Positions 1-8,488 of a DNA stretch of 64,000 nucleotides are shown here, in pieces. Positions within the stretch are counted from its first letter, which is position 1, and every line of letters starts with the position of its first letter. Location of the stretch: contig NZ_JAMXFA010000005.1 in NCBI RefSeq assembly GCF_025370785.1, positions 62,001 to 126,000 on the forward strand. Direction: 5' to 3'. The notes under the pieces are model-generated. The model saw only the letters and a program-made list of their open reading frames with translations, did not search any database and was not told the origin of the DNA. Both the position numbers and the translations under genes were made by a program. Origin of the DNA: Laspinema olomoucense D3b. GTDB lineage: Bacteria > Cyanobacteriota > Cyanobacteriia > Cyanobacteriales > Laspinemataceae.

Positions 1-162
1 CAAGCCGAAGCCCAGCGTTTGTTACGAGAAAACCTAACTCCATCGATTCTTCAAAAAGAAGCAATTGAAAAGTGGAACGGACAGTTTCCAATGGTGATGG
101 GGGGTAACGGAGCCTTGCCTTTTATTAATATTACGCCGCCTGCTTCTACGGCAAATCCCTAA
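1..162 (+). CDS. Prohibitin/SPFH-family protein, 3' end only
   Basis: Only the last 53 codons are inside the window, in frame 1, ending at TAA. The visible tail contains LLRENLTPSILQKEAIEKW followed by NGQFPMVMGGNGALPF, which is the pattern I recognise from the C-terminal end of cyanobacterial prohibitin homologues (SPFH domain proteins that form large membrane-associated rings). The coiled-coil and SPFH parts lie upstream of the window. The assignment rests on this short tail alone. Confidence 0.6.
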   Translation, partial: QAEAQRLLRENLTPSILQKEAIEKWNGQFPMVMGGNGALPFINITPPASTANP

Positions 163-276
163 CTCTAAAGGAGGGGAGAAATGTCATCAATTTACCTAAA
201 AATATGGAATCAGGTTTCACTTTCCCGCCTTCCAGTGTCAAAATAAAGGCGGAGTAGTTTTGAGACAGACAAACCC

Positions 277-1611
277 ATGACTTCCAACGAGACCCGGCGA
301 TCGCTTCCCCTCCCTCCCGGAAAATTAGGCTTACCCCTAGTGGGGGAAACCGTGAGCTTTTTGCGCGATCGCGATTTCCAAAAGAAGCGCCGCGAAAAAT
401 ATGGAACCGTTTATAAAACCCATCTGTTTGGACAACCCACAGTTGTTCTAATTGGCTCCGAAGCAAATCGCTTTTTGTTCACCCATGACAATAGCTATTT
501 TACCGCCACTTGGCCTGAGAGTACACGCATCTTACTAGGTCCTCAATCCCTCGCTATCCAAAGCGGGAATGAACATACCACTAGAAGGCGCTTGATGGCG
601 CAGGCATTTCTTCCCAAGGCGATCGCCGGATACCTTCCCGGCATGGAACAACTCACCCATCGCTATCTAAAACAATGGGAAACCCCAAGAGAAATGACCT
701 GGTATCCCGAACTTAGAACCTATATGTTTGACATTGCCAGTACGTTATTAATTGGCACTGAAACCGGCTCGGAAACCGCCTATCTGGGCCAAATTTTTAA
801 AACCTTTTGTGGGGGATTATTTTCAATTCCCATTAATCTCCCTTGGACCCAATTTGGAAAAGCCCTCCGCTCCCGAACCTTGCTCCTAGAAAAAGTCGAA
901 GAACTTGTCCGCCGCCGTCAACAAGAAACCGAACCGAGAACTGATGCGCTAGGCTTACTTTTAGCCGCCAAAGATGAACAGGGAAATGGATTAACTTTAG
1001 ACGAAATCAAAGACCAAGTATTGCTCCTCCTCTTTGCCGGTCATGAAACCCTAACCTCCTCCCTTTCTTCCTTCTGTCTCTTGCTGGCACAACATCCCCA
1101 AGTCATCACTAAACTGCGAGAGGAGCAGGAACAATTAGGATTTACAGGCTCTCTCACGATGGAGATGCTCAAAGAGATGACCTACTTAGAACAGGTTATC
1201 AAAGAAGTGCTCCGATTAATCCCCCCGGTTGGTGGTGGATTTCGACGAGTGGTCAAATCTTGTGAATTTAGCGACTATCAAATCCCCGAAGGTTGGATGG
1301 CTTTGTATCAGATTACTCAAACCCATCAAGATAGTTCAATTTATCCGAATCCCAAAGAATTTGACCCGGATCGCTTCAGTTTAAACCGCACGGAAGAGAA
1401 GCAAAAAGCCTTTGGATTCATCCCCTTTGGCGGAGGTGCGCGAGAATGCGTGGGTAAGGCATTTGCGATGTTAGTCTTGCGGGTATTCGGAACCCATTTA
1501 GTCCACGGTTATGACTGGGAATTACTACCCGACCAAAATTTAGAATTAGTCACCGTACCCACCCCCTCTCCTCGGGATGGATTGCGCGTCAAGTTTAGCC
1601 GACGAGGGTAG
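277..1611 (+). CDS. Cytochrome P450, CYP120-like
   Basis: A 444-residue soluble P450 without an N-terminal membrane anchor, as usual for bacterial members. The proline-rich start PLPPGKLGLPLVGET is typical of the family. The I-helix oxygen-activation motif AGHET is at residues 254-258, the K-helix ExxR motif (EVLR) at 310-313, and the heme loop FGGGARECVG at 384-393 with the heme-ligating Cys at 391, so all catalytic signatures are intact. Overall style resembles CYP120 enzymes of cyanobacteria, one of which is known to hydroxylate retinoids; the substrate here is not visible. No redox partner gene is adjacent. The first ATG is used; it has no strong ribosome-binding site. Confidence 0.92.
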   Translation: MTSNETRRSLPLPPGKLGLPLVGETVSFLRDRDFQKKRREKYGTVYKTHLFGQPTVVLIGSEANRFLFTHDNSYFTATWPESTRILLGPQSLAIQSGNEHTTRRRLMAQAFLPKAIAGYLPGMEQLTHRYLKQWETPREMTWYPELRTYMFDIASTLLIGTETGSETAYLGQIFKTFCGGLFSIPINLPWTQFGKALRSRTLLLEKVEELVRRRQQETEPRTDALGLLLAAKDEQGNGLTLDEIKDQVLLLLFAGHETLTSSLSSFCLLLAQHPQVITKLREEQEQLGFTGSLTMEMLKEMTYLEQVIKEVLRLIPPVGGGFRRVVKSCEFSDYQIPEGWMALYQITQTHQDSSIYPNPKEFDPDRFSLNRTEEKQKAFGFIPFGGGARECVGKAFAMLVLRVFGTHLVHGYDWELLPDQNLELVTVPTPSPRDGLRVKFSRRG

Positions 1612-1655
1612 AAAAAGAGGGAGTTAAGAACGTTTCCGTATAGCTGCACCCTAAT

Positions 1656-1683
1656 GTAGAGTTGATTCGCGAATCAACTCTAC
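1656..1683. repeat. 28-bp perfect palindrome after the P450 gene
   Basis: Two 14-bp arms, GTAGAGTTGATTCG and its exact reverse complement, with no loop. It lies 45 bp after the P450 stop codon and about 75 bp before the promoter of the next operon. There is no T tract on either side, so a rho-independent terminator is not well supported. It looks like a dispersed palindromic element. Confidence 0.7.
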
Positions 1684-1758
1684 CTTGAGCGTTTAATAGT
1701 AGTAAATATTGCCTAATTCCTACAGAAATATGGCTGTTATATCGCATCCCATAACCTC

Positions 1759-1787
1759 TTGACAATTAGGGTAAGATTAGGTAGTAT
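1759..1787 (+). promoter_or_regulatory. Candidate sigma-70-type promoter of the toxin-antitoxin pair
   Basis: TTGACA (perfect -35) is followed after 17 bp by TAGTAT, a fair -10. Transcription would begin about 30 bp upstream of the antitoxin ATG. Confidence 0.5.
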
Positions 1788-1823
1788 GATAAAGTAATGC
1801 TACCAACCCCCAAAAGTTAGACT

Positions 1824-2054
1824 ATGAGCAAAAAAGTTAGCATCACCCTAGATGATGAAGTTTTAAAATTTGTAGACACAATCGCACCCGGACATAACCG
1901 TAGCCGGTTTATTAATGAGATTCTTTTAAAAGAAAAACACCAGCGTTTAATTACAGAGCTTGCCGATGCTTATCGAGAACAAAGTAATGACCCAGAATTT
2001 CAACAAGAGGTCTTAGCTTGGGACGTTACTGTGAGCGATGGTTTAAATGCCTAA
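1824..2054 (+). CDS. Ribbon-helix-helix antitoxin, MazE-like partner
   Basis: A 76-residue protein. It starts with the pattern SKKVSITLDDEVLKFVD, a short beta strand followed by helices with NRSRFINEILLKE, typical of ribbon-helix-helix DNA-binding antitoxins. The acidic C-terminal half (residues about 45-76) is expected to wrap the toxin. Its 3' end overlaps the downstream toxin gene by 8 bp, which indicates translational coupling. Antitoxins of this kind normally repress their own promoter, here probably the TTGACA/TAGTAT element just upstream. The family is assigned from fold-like pattern and partner, not from a close homologue. Confidence 0.82.
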   Translation: MSKKVSITLDDEVLKFVDTIAPGHNRSRFINEILLKEKHQRLITELADAYREQSNDPEFQQEVLAWDVTVSDGLNA

Positions 2055-2409
2055 CGGAATTTTAAATTATAAACGAGGCGAAATCTGGTGGGTGGATCTT
2101 CAGCCAGTTGTTGGGAGTGAAACTGATAAACAGCGTCCTTGTTTGATTTTGCAAAATGATATGGGTAATCAACATGGCTCGACTACAATTGTTGCTCCCT
2201 TATTGCCAGGAAGTAAAAAATATCCTTTTGTGGTTAATGTCAAGCCAACTCGACAAAATGGATTGGATGGCGATCGCTATATCAATTTAAGCCAAATCAG
2301 AGCAGTAGATGCTCAACGGATCAAGAAAAAGCAGGGAGTTTTAGAGGATGAATATTGGAGTGAAATTGAAAAAGCAATAACAATTGAGCTGGGTTTCTAT
2401 AAAGAATAG
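2047..2409 (+). CDS. mazF: MazF/PemK-family mRNA interferase toxin
   Basis: A 120-residue toxin. Near the N-terminus is YKRGEIWWVDLQPVVGSE, then the RPCLILQND stretch with the conserved Arg-Pro, and TTIVAPLL, the core barrel strands of MazF. Members cut mRNA at short sequence motifs and stop growth when the antitoxin is lost. The length is standard and no residue is obviously missing. It is translated in another frame from, and overlaps, the antitoxin gene. The gene is followed by about 225 bp without a supported gene before tRNA-Leu. Confidence 0.9.
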   Translation: MPNGILNYKRGEIWWVDLQPVVGSETDKQRPCLILQNDMGNQHGSTTIVAPLLPGSKKYPFVVNVKPTRQNGLDGDRYINLSQIRAVDAQRIKKKQGVLEDEYWSEIEKAITIELGFYKE

Positions 2410-2586
2410 TTCTGAGGTTCTATGGTACTTTGGAGCGGTTATCCTCATCTTTGACTCTTCATCAGCTTGCCGCCACAGCTTTTTATGCAGGAAATTTTGC
2501 CAGTTACTATAGTCTAGGCAGTGATCTGATTTCAAATTGTCAATCATAGATTTAAGGAGCGCTAAAAAGAGCGAACCCAAAAATAA

Positions 2587-2621
2587 AAGAGTTTACAACT
2601 TGCTCTAAGCTGTAAACTCTT
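2587..2621 (-). terminator. Terminator-like hairpin downstream of tRNA-Leu
   Basis: An 11-bp perfect stem (AAGAGTTTACA and its complement) encloses a 13-nt loop. Read on the minus strand the stem is followed by TTTTATTTTTG, so it fits a rho-independent terminator for the leftward tRNA-Leu transcript, which ends 14 bp before it. It may also receive the mazF transcript from the other side. Confidence 0.7.
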
Positions 2622-2634
2622 ACTCATAATAGAG

Positions 2635-2715
2635 TGCGGACGGGGAGACTCGAACTCCCACATCAAAGACACTAGAACCTAAATCTAGCGCGTCTACCAA
2701 TTCCGCCACGTCCGC
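2635..2715 (-). tRNA. tRNA-Leu (anticodon UAG)
   Basis: Read on the minus strand, the acceptor arms GCGGACG and CGTCCGC pair over 7 bp, followed by discriminator A. The anticodon arm is CTAGA / TTTAGGT / TCTAG, giving anticodon TAG. A long variable arm (class II) and the T arm with GTTCGAGTC are present. The D arm carries the TGGCGGAATTGGTAGACGC pattern of leucine tRNAs. The 3' CCA is not encoded. Confidence 0.95.
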
Positions 2716-2785
2716 ATAAGTTCATCTTAGCAGAGGTTGCCTTCTTGCACAAGCATTTTGTGCCAACTCGCCAAAATCTGAACTC

Positions 2786-3736
2786 CTACCCCTTCATCCC
2801 CATCAGGGTGACTTCCCAGACGAGGCGGGGACTGGCGTAACTGAGGAGATAACGCCTTGCGCGATCGAGGAGATGGAGGGGGTTAGGGTTGAAGGTTCCA
2901 CGCTGTTGGGACGATAACCAGTACGCCTGTTGCAGATATTCAATGAGCCAGAGTTGCGACTCGGTGTCGAGACTGCGATCGATTTCTTTAGCAATTTCTA
3001 AGGCTTGTTTGGTGGAGAGGGAGGGTTTTAGGGGTTTTTCCCGAAGTTCGGCAGGGATTTCCTGGAGTTTTTCCCAGCAGGCGATCGCCGTTCCCGGAGA
3101 CCCCTGCGCCATTGCCAATACTGCCGGATTCTCCAAAATCTGCGGGTATCCCACGGTTGCCAAAACTTCCCCCATCTGTGCATCGGTGAGGCGATAAAAA
3201 GGAATGCGCTGACACCGGGAAACTAAGGTGGGGAGGAGAGAATCAATTCCCGGCGCAATTAAAATAATACTTGCGCGTCCCGGTTCTTCCAGGGTTTTGA
3301 GCAATCCATTGGCAGCACTTTCTTTCATGGTTTGTGCTTCTTCTAGGACGACAACCTTGCGCAGTGCCTCTAAGGGATGGCGTCCCAAAAATTCCCCGAT
3401 TTGACGGATTTGTTCCAGGCGAATTTGCGGGGGGGATTTGCGCTTAAATCCGGTTGCTGCCGCTTCGGTGGCGGTGAGCATTTTGCCTTTATCGAGATAG
3501 GTGGGTTCTATCCAGAGTAAATCTGGGTGATTTTCCAGTTTGCGAGTAGAGGCAGGGGTTGCGCCAAGATTTCTGGCGGTGAGGAGGAGTTCGAGGAAAT
3601 ACCGCGCTGCCAAACTGCGTCCCACACCGGGAGCACCGGCAAAGAGATAGGCGGGTGCAATGCGATCGCGATACACTGCCTGATTCAGCAGTTCAACAGC
3701 CTGGGGTTGTCCGATAAGTTTAGCAAAAACGGTCAT
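2786..3736 (-). CDS. holB: DNA polymerase III delta-prime subunit
   Basis: A 316-residue clamp-loader subunit. It has an AAA+ fold with a P-loop-like GAPGVGRS at residues 34-41, where the usual Lys is Arg; delta-prime subunits are non-hydrolysing stators, so this degeneration is expected. The SRC motif (LVSRCQRIPF), which supplies the arginine finger to the neighbouring DnaX subunit, is present in the second half of the protein. The four-cysteine zinc module of the E. coli protein is absent, as in many cyanobacterial homologues. It is divergent from glcE with a 75-bp gap. ATG is the only sensible start. Confidence 0.9.
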   Translation of the reverse strand: MTVFAKLIGQPQAVELLNQAVYRDRIAPAYLFAGAPGVGRSLAARYFLELLLTARNLGATPASTRKLENHPDLLWIEPTYLDKGKMLTATEAAATGFKRKSPPQIRLEQIRQIGEFLGRHPLEALRKVVVLEEAQTMKESAANGLLKTLEEPGRASIILIAPGIDSLLPTLVSRCQRIPFYRLTDAQMGEVLATVGYPQILENPAVLAMAQGSPGTAIACWEKLQEIPAELREKPLKPSLSTKQALEIAKEIDRSLDTESQLWLIEYLQQAYWLSSQQRGTFNPNPLHLLDRARRYLLSYASPRLVWEVTLMGMKG

Positions 3737-3811
3737 AAATTTTAGTTTTTAAAATTTAGATGGGAGAGTGCAAAGATAGTAAGAGATGTCCTAGGGTTCA
3801 ACCGTTCTATC

Positions 3812-5125
3812 ATGTCAGCGATCGCCCAAACTTTATCGAGTATTCTTGGTTCCGATGGTGTTATCGAGTGGGATAGTCTGGATTCGCCTACTCAACAGCG
3901 TCTCCGTCTGGCTTTTCCTGCGTCTTCCCTGCCACATTGCATTGCCTATCCCTCAACTCAAGCTCAATTAACGGAGGCGATCGCCGCTGTTGCTGGTAGT
4001 CGGTGTGCCTGGGTCCCTGCTGGGTCCTTGAGTAAAATCGAGTGGGGTGGTGTTCCCTCGGGGGTGCAAGTGATTCTGAGTACCGCACGTCTGAATCGCC
4101 TGATTGAACACGCTGTCAATGATTTAACAGTGACGATGGAAGCGGGGATGAGTTTAGCTTCGTTACAATCGATTCTCGCAGATGCGGGGCAGTTTTTGGC
4201 TTTAGATCCGGCGTATGGCGATCGCGCTACTTTGGGAGGAATTGTTGCCACGGGAGATGCGGGAAGCTGGCGACAACGGTATGGGGGAGTGCGAGATCAA
4301 CTTTTGGGAGTTTCTTTCGTGCGATCCGATGGTGAGTTGGCGAAGGCAGGGGGTCGCGTTGTCAAGAATGTGGCGGGATATGACTTGATGAAATTATTTA
4401 CCGGGTCTTACGGCACATTAGGGATGATTTGTCAAGTCACATTTCGAGTTTATCCGCAAGCGGAGGCATCGGGAACGGTGATGTTATCCGGGGATACAGC
4501 AGCGATCGCCTCTGCGAGTCAAACTTTATTGGGTTCGGCCCTCACGCCAACGGCAGCGGATTTGTTGTCTCCCGGATTGGTGAAACAATTGGGGAGAGGG
4601 GACGAGATGGGACTGCTAGTGCGCTTTCAAAGTGTAGCAGAAAGTGTGCAAGAACAATCGGTGCGGCTGATGGCGGTGGGGGAAACGTTAGGATTAAAGG
4701 GGACTTGTCATACGCAGAAAGACGAGGCGGATTTATGGCAAGGATTGAGAGAACGAATGCAACCGGATGGCACAGAAGGGGCGATCGCCTGCAAAATAGG
4801 AGTACGTCCCGCAGAAGCGGTGGCAGCTTTATCCAAATTTGCGGCAATTTCTGATGGCAGCGGGTTGGGTCAAATTCATGTCAGTAGTGGCTTAGGTTGG
4901 TTGCGCTTTGCTGAGGAAACGGTGCAGGAGTCGGTTTTATCCCTGCGGCAATTCTGTCAATCTTCTGGAGGCTTTTTAAGTTTAATGGTTGCACCGATTT
5001 CCGTTAAAAATCAGCTTGATGTTTGGGGTTATCCGGGAAATAGTGTTGAGGTGATGCGAAAGATTAAGCAGCAGTTTGATTCAGATAATATGTTAAGTCC
5101 TCATCGATTTGTTGGGGGAATTTAA
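3812..5125 (+). CDS. glcE: Glycolate oxidase/dehydrogenase FAD-binding subunit GlcE
   Basis: A 437-residue FAD-binding (PCMH-type) protein. The N-terminal part has the stretches CIAYPSTQAQLTEAI and GDRATLGGIVATGDAG that bind FAD, then GGRVVKNVAGYDLMKLFTGSYGTLG, the hallmark of the GlcD/GlcE group. The length, and the direct following of the iron-sulfur subunit gene, favour GlcE over GlcD. The complex oxidises glycolate from photorespiration to glyoxylate; glcD is not in this window. The translational start at 3812 lies within a GCGATCGC-containing 5' end. The downstream gap of 264 bp contains a double-hairpin repeat, so co-transcription with glcF is likely but not certain. Confidence 0.87.
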   Translation: MSAIAQTLSSILGSDGVIEWDSLDSPTQQRLRLAFPASSLPHCIAYPSTQAQLTEAIAAVAGSRCAWVPAGSLSKIEWGGVPSGVQVILSTARLNRLIEHAVNDLTVTMEAGMSLASLQSILADAGQFLALDPAYGDRATLGGIVATGDAGSWRQRYGGVRDQLLGVSFVRSDGELAKAGGRVVKNVAGYDLMKLFTGSYGTLGMICQVTFRVYPQAEASGTVMLSGDTAAIASASQTLLGSALTPTAADLLSPGLVKQLGRGDEMGLLVRFQSVAESVQEQSVRLMAVGETLGLKGTCHTQKDEADLWQGLRERMQPDGTEGAIACKIGVRPAEAVAALSKFAAISDGSGLGQIHVSSGLGWLRFAEETVQESVLSLRQFCQSSGGFLSLMVAPISVKNQLDVWGYPGNSVEVMRKIKQQFDSDNMLSPHRFVGGI

Positions 5126-5270
5126 TAGTTGGGGTTTCCCTATTCGTCCGGAGGAGGTTTGTTGTTTTTTAGTTGGGTGTGATTTAAGGCAGGAATGAGA
5201 TTTTTAATAGGGATAAGAGGGGATTAAACTGATACAAAATCGGGACATAACAACTTATTTTTCTCTCTAT

Positions 5271-5317
5271 AGCCCGCGCAGGCGGGCTTGGTCCCTGTAG
5301 ATCCACCCTTTAGGGTG
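5271..5317. repeat. Double-hairpin intergenic element upstream of glcF
   Basis: Two consecutive hairpins: AGCCCGC-GCAG-GCGGGCT, then after a short spacer CACCC-TTTA-GGGTG. This bipartite form is one I know from intergenic repeats of filamentous cyanobacteria. It lies between glcE and glcF, 73 bp before the preferred glcF start, and includes an in-frame upstream ATG that would give an implausible N-terminal extension. Confidence 0.6.
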
Positions 5318-5389
5318 CGTGCCAAAAGCTGTACAAACCGAATTTACCATAAATTCGTGATACCGAACATTGGAGAATATATTGAGTTG

Positions 5390-6790
5390 ATGAGTATTAA
5401 ACCTGTGGAATCTACTATTGCAGCTAAATCTAGTAACTTTTTGGGTCAAAATCCGCATTTGAATGAGTTAAGCGAGTCGGAAGCATTGCCCGGATTTGAT
5501 GCCAAACATCCACCGGATCCGAAACTGATTGATACTTGTGTTCATTGTGGCTTTTGTTTGTCTACTTGTCCCAGTTATCGGGTGATTGGGAAGGAAATGG
5601 ATTCGCCGCGAGGGCGGATTTATTTAATGGATGCGATCGCCAATGGGGAAGCACCTCTGGCAGAGGGAACGGTGGAACATTTCGATACTTGTTTGGGATG
5701 TTTAGCTTGTGTCAGCACTTGTCCCTCGGGGGTACAATATGATAAATTGCTGGCGGCAACTCGTCCTCAAGTTGAGCGCAATTATGAACGGTCCCTAGGC
5801 GATCGCGTGATTCGCAGTCTCATTTTTAACCTATTCCCCTATCCCAATCGTCTGCGTCCTTTATTGGTTCCCCTTTATGTTTACCAAAAGTTAGGAATTC
5901 CCAAATTAGTGCGCCAGACGGGTTTATTAAAGAAACTCTCCCCGCGATTGGCAGCAATGGAGTCAATTTTACCCAATATTACCGGGGAATTTTTCAAGGG
6001 TAACTATCCCGATGTGATTGCGGCACAAGGAGAGAAACGGTATCGGGTGGGGATGTTACTCGGATGTGTACAGCGGTTATTTTTTAATCCCGTAAATGAG
6101 GCAACGGTAAGGGTTTTAACCGCCAATGGCTGTGAGGTAGTGATTCCGAAAGGACAGGGATGTTGTGCGGCTTTACCGGCACACCAAGGACAAGAAGAAC
6201 AGGCTATTGCGATCGCCCGTCAGATGATTGATAGTTTTGAAGGCACTGAGGTTGATTTTATCATTATTAATGCCGCCGGATGTGGTCATACTCTCAAAGA
6301 ATATGGTCACATTCTCCAGGATGACCCCAATTATCGCGACAAAGCTCAAGCCTTTGCCAATCAGGTAAAAGATGTCCAAGAATTCCTAGCAATGGTGGGA
6401 TTAACCGCTCCACTTTCTCCTTTAACGGAAGGGAAATTAACCGTAGTGTATCAGGATGCTTGTCATCTCTTGCATGGTCAAAAAATTAGTCAGCAACCGC
6501 GCCAAATTCTCAAACAAATTCCTGGAGTTGAACTGAAAGAAGCGCTTGATGCGGCGTTATGTTGTGGCAGTGCGGGGGTTTATAATATGCTCCAGCCGGA
6601 GGTATCGGAAGAGTTGGGGCAGCAAAAAGTGCAGAATTTGCTCAATACCGGGGCCGAATTAATTGCCTCTCCTAATCCCGGTTGTGCGTTGCAAATTCAA
6701 AAGCATTTGCAGTTACAGGGAAAAGATATACCGCTGATGCACCCGATGGAATTATTAGATTTATCAATTCGGGGGGTGCGGCTGAAATAG
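5390..6790 (+). CDS. glcF: Glycolate oxidase iron-sulfur subunit GlcF
   Basis: A 466-residue protein from this start. Two CxxCxxCxxxCP clusters bind 4Fe-4S centres: Cys 50, 53, 56 and 60, and Cys 101, 104, 107 and 111. The C-terminal two-thirds holds two CCG domains, seen as QGCCAALPAHQG and AALCCGSAGVYN. The subunit passes electrons from the FAD subunits of glycolate dehydrogenase into the membrane chain. I chose the ATG preceded by GGAGAA; an earlier in-frame ATG at 5288 sits inside the repeat hairpin and adds 34 residues without similarity to the family. It is downstream of glcE in the same direction. Confidence 0.9.
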   Translation: MSIKPVESTIAAKSSNFLGQNPHLNELSESEALPGFDAKHPPDPKLIDTCVHCGFCLSTCPSYRVIGKEMDSPRGRIYLMDAIANGEAPLAEGTVEHFDTCLGCLACVSTCPSGVQYDKLLAATRPQVERNYERSLGDRVIRSLIFNLFPYPNRLRPLLVPLYVYQKLGIPKLVRQTGLLKKLSPRLAAMESILPNITGEFFKGNYPDVIAAQGEKRYRVGMLLGCVQRLFFNPVNEATVRVLTANGCEVVIPKGQGCCAALPAHQGQEEQAIAIARQMIDSFEGTEVDFIIINAAGCGHTLKEYGHILQDDPNYRDKAQAFANQVKDVQEFLAMVGLTAPLSPLTEGKLTVVYQDACHLLHGQKISQQPRQILKQIPGVELKEALDAALCCGSAGVYNMLQPEVSEELGQQKVQNLLNTGAELIASPNPGCALQIQKHLQLQGKDIPLMHPMELLDLSIRGVRLK

Positions 6791-6873
6791 GAGTGGGGGT
6801 GCGTCAGAACATTGAAGTCCTGATGGTTGGAATGAGTGAGATTCTGAGGGGATATCTGACCGTTGGACCCTCA

Positions 6874-6917
6874 TCCCCCAACCCCTTCTCCCTTTCAAGG
6901 GAGAAGGGGTTGGGGGA
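6874..6917. repeat. Long G/C-tract palindrome after glcF
   Basis: A perfect inverted repeat with 21-bp arms and a 2-nt loop. The arms carry CCCCCAACCCCTTCTCCC and its complement. It lies between two convergent genes. A related, less perfect palindrome with CCCTTCCCT-GAGGGAAGGG occurs near 26455 and near 41781, so this is one of a dispersed family in this genome. Confidence 0.75.
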
Positions 6918-7057
6918 TTCAAAGTCCCTCTCCCTTTGAAGGGCCGCCATCGATTTAGGGTGAGGGATGCACTCGATTCTGACCCCCCCATGAGGGCTAA
7001 AAAACCAGCAAACGGATAAAAAGTAGACACATTTTGGATGGAGTGGGGGAAATCGGG

Positions 7058-7621
7058 TTAACTCAAATCTTGGATCAGTTTTTCCAACTCGTTGCGGAGT
7101 TGGCGTGTATTGGGGGCAGGTTCGATTTCCAGGGACTTATCAAAGGCGAGGAGGGCTTGTTGCAGCAGGGGAATGGCTTCGTTAGGACTGGGTTTTTCTC
7201 CAGCAAAGAGGATGAGGGACCCGCCAAAATTCAGCCAGCCACTGGCTTCGGTTCTTTCTCCCCAGTTGCCATCGCCGGTGAGTGCACGGCGACAGGATTC
7301 TACGGCGTCTTGATAGCGATCGAGTTGCAGGAGAGCGACGCAGCGGTTGGTTAACCCAAGGGAATAGTCAGGTTTGAGGGTAATCGCCCGATCGCAAGCG
7401 GCGATCGCTTCACTGAAGCGCTGTTGCTCCACCAAATTGCTACATTCGTTCCCCCAGGCGTCATAGGTGTTTTCTGCGGTTTGGGCGATTTGAATACTGG
7501 CATTCACCGCCAACTCGGCGTCAAGTTCCGAATAAGCGGCAGTAGTCGCGAAGACTGGCATTTCCAGACACAGACAGGCTGCTGCTGTGAGGAGTCCAGA
7601 TCCAAGGAGATGGGGTTTCAT
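7058..7621 (-). CDS. Exported TPR-repeat protein
   Basis: A 187-residue protein from the ATG at 7621. Residues 1-26 form a signal peptide (MKPHLLGSGLLTAAACLCLE), with likely cleavage after a VFA stretch. The mature part carries tetratricopeptide repeats, for example EAIAACDRAITLKPDYSLG and DAVESCRRALTG, and a C-terminal repeat around NEAIPLLQQALLAFDKSLEI. Such proteins act as scaffolds in the periplasm or thylakoid lumen; no partner is indicated. An upstream in-frame ATG would prefix 16 residues that spoil the signal peptide, so I reject it. No enzyme domain is visible. Confidence 0.78.
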   Translation of the reverse strand: MKPHLLGSGLLTAAACLCLEMPVFATTAAYSELDAELAVNASIQIAQTAENTYDAWGNECSNLVEQQRFSEAIAACDRAITLKPDYSLGLTNRCVALLQLDRYQDAVESCRRALTGDGNWGERTEASGWLNFGGSLILFAGEKPSPNEAIPLLQQALLAFDKSLEIEPAPNTRQLRNELEKLIQDLS

Positions 7622-8089
7622 TGTTACGATTTGTGAACGGAGGAGTTTACTTTGACTATGAAACCACAACTGTTACCTAAAATGTCAAGTTTAATGTTAA
7701 AATTTTAGCCCATTTTTCTCTGATTAGAGAAAGTTATAGATAGGAGTGAGGATCACTTATATAGCGTGTCTAAATCATGCTGACCCTAAAAGTTAAGGAA
7801 GGGGAGCCAGATGCTCCCTTTTATGGAGACTCGCACTCTTAAAATGACCCCATTTTGGCAATGTTATCCAGTCAGTAGCAGCTAAACCGGAAAGTGCCCC
7901 TACTCAGGATCGGGGGAAATGGGACCCGATCCTGGACCCTGAGCGGAAAAAATAACGACTGTATCAGTCGCTATTCCGTGGAGTGAGATAAAAAAGTTTC
8001 GATCGCCCGGTAAACAGAGGCGGATCACAGTGGCGATCGCCCTTTCAAGAGATCCGGCGAGGAATCAGCGAGATTCCGCTGGGAATAGC
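7622..8089. other. Gene-free interval with a strong hairpin
   Basis: No coding region is supported here. At 7905-7934 there is a perfect 10-bp inverted repeat (CAGGATCGGG and complement, 10-nt loop) without an adjacent T tract. The sequence on the left is AT-rich and probably contains the promoter of the TPR gene. The rest shows nothing I can name. Confidence 0.5.
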
Positions 8090-8290
8090 TTACGCGCACA
8101 CTTTGAGCCATCCGCGACGGACAGCATAAAACAAGCGATGGACGAGCAACGCATCATCCCGACTCAGGGCGTTATTCAGTAACGCAATCTCAAGGGTATG
8201 CTGTTCGATCGCAGATAGTTTCCCAGAAAACCAGGCTTGCGCGAACAGATCAGTGAGGTTATCTTCCAGATTCAGAGTAGGTGCTGGCAT
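8090..8290 (-). CDS. Small conserved cyanobacterial-type hypothetical protein
   Basis: A 66-residue protein. The pattern LTDLFAQAWFSGKLSAIEQ, then DDALLVHRLFYAVRRGWLK, resembles a family of short cyanobacterial proteins of unknown function that share an acidic helix followed by an RLxYAVRRG tail. It is predicted to be all helical, soluble and without signal peptide. It lies alone between murD and the TPR gene, with about 200 bp on the murD side. No function can be assigned. Confidence 0.6.
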   Translation of the reverse strand: MPAPTLNLEDNLTDLFAQAWFSGKLSAIEQHTLEIALLNNALSRDDALLVHRLFYAVRRGWLKVCA

Positions 8291-8488
8291 AAGTTCGGAT
8301 TCAACTCTACTGCGCTTCTAGTTTGCAGTACCCGGTCCCGGTGAGCGGTGATTTGAGTATTACCCACCCCTTGGATTAATCACCAGCACTTGTGATTCAA
8401 ATCGCAGCACATTGCGATCGCCTGTAGTTATCTCCAGGGGTTAGGAACAAGAAACCCCCAGTTTTAACCCTCTGACCCTCTGTGCGCA

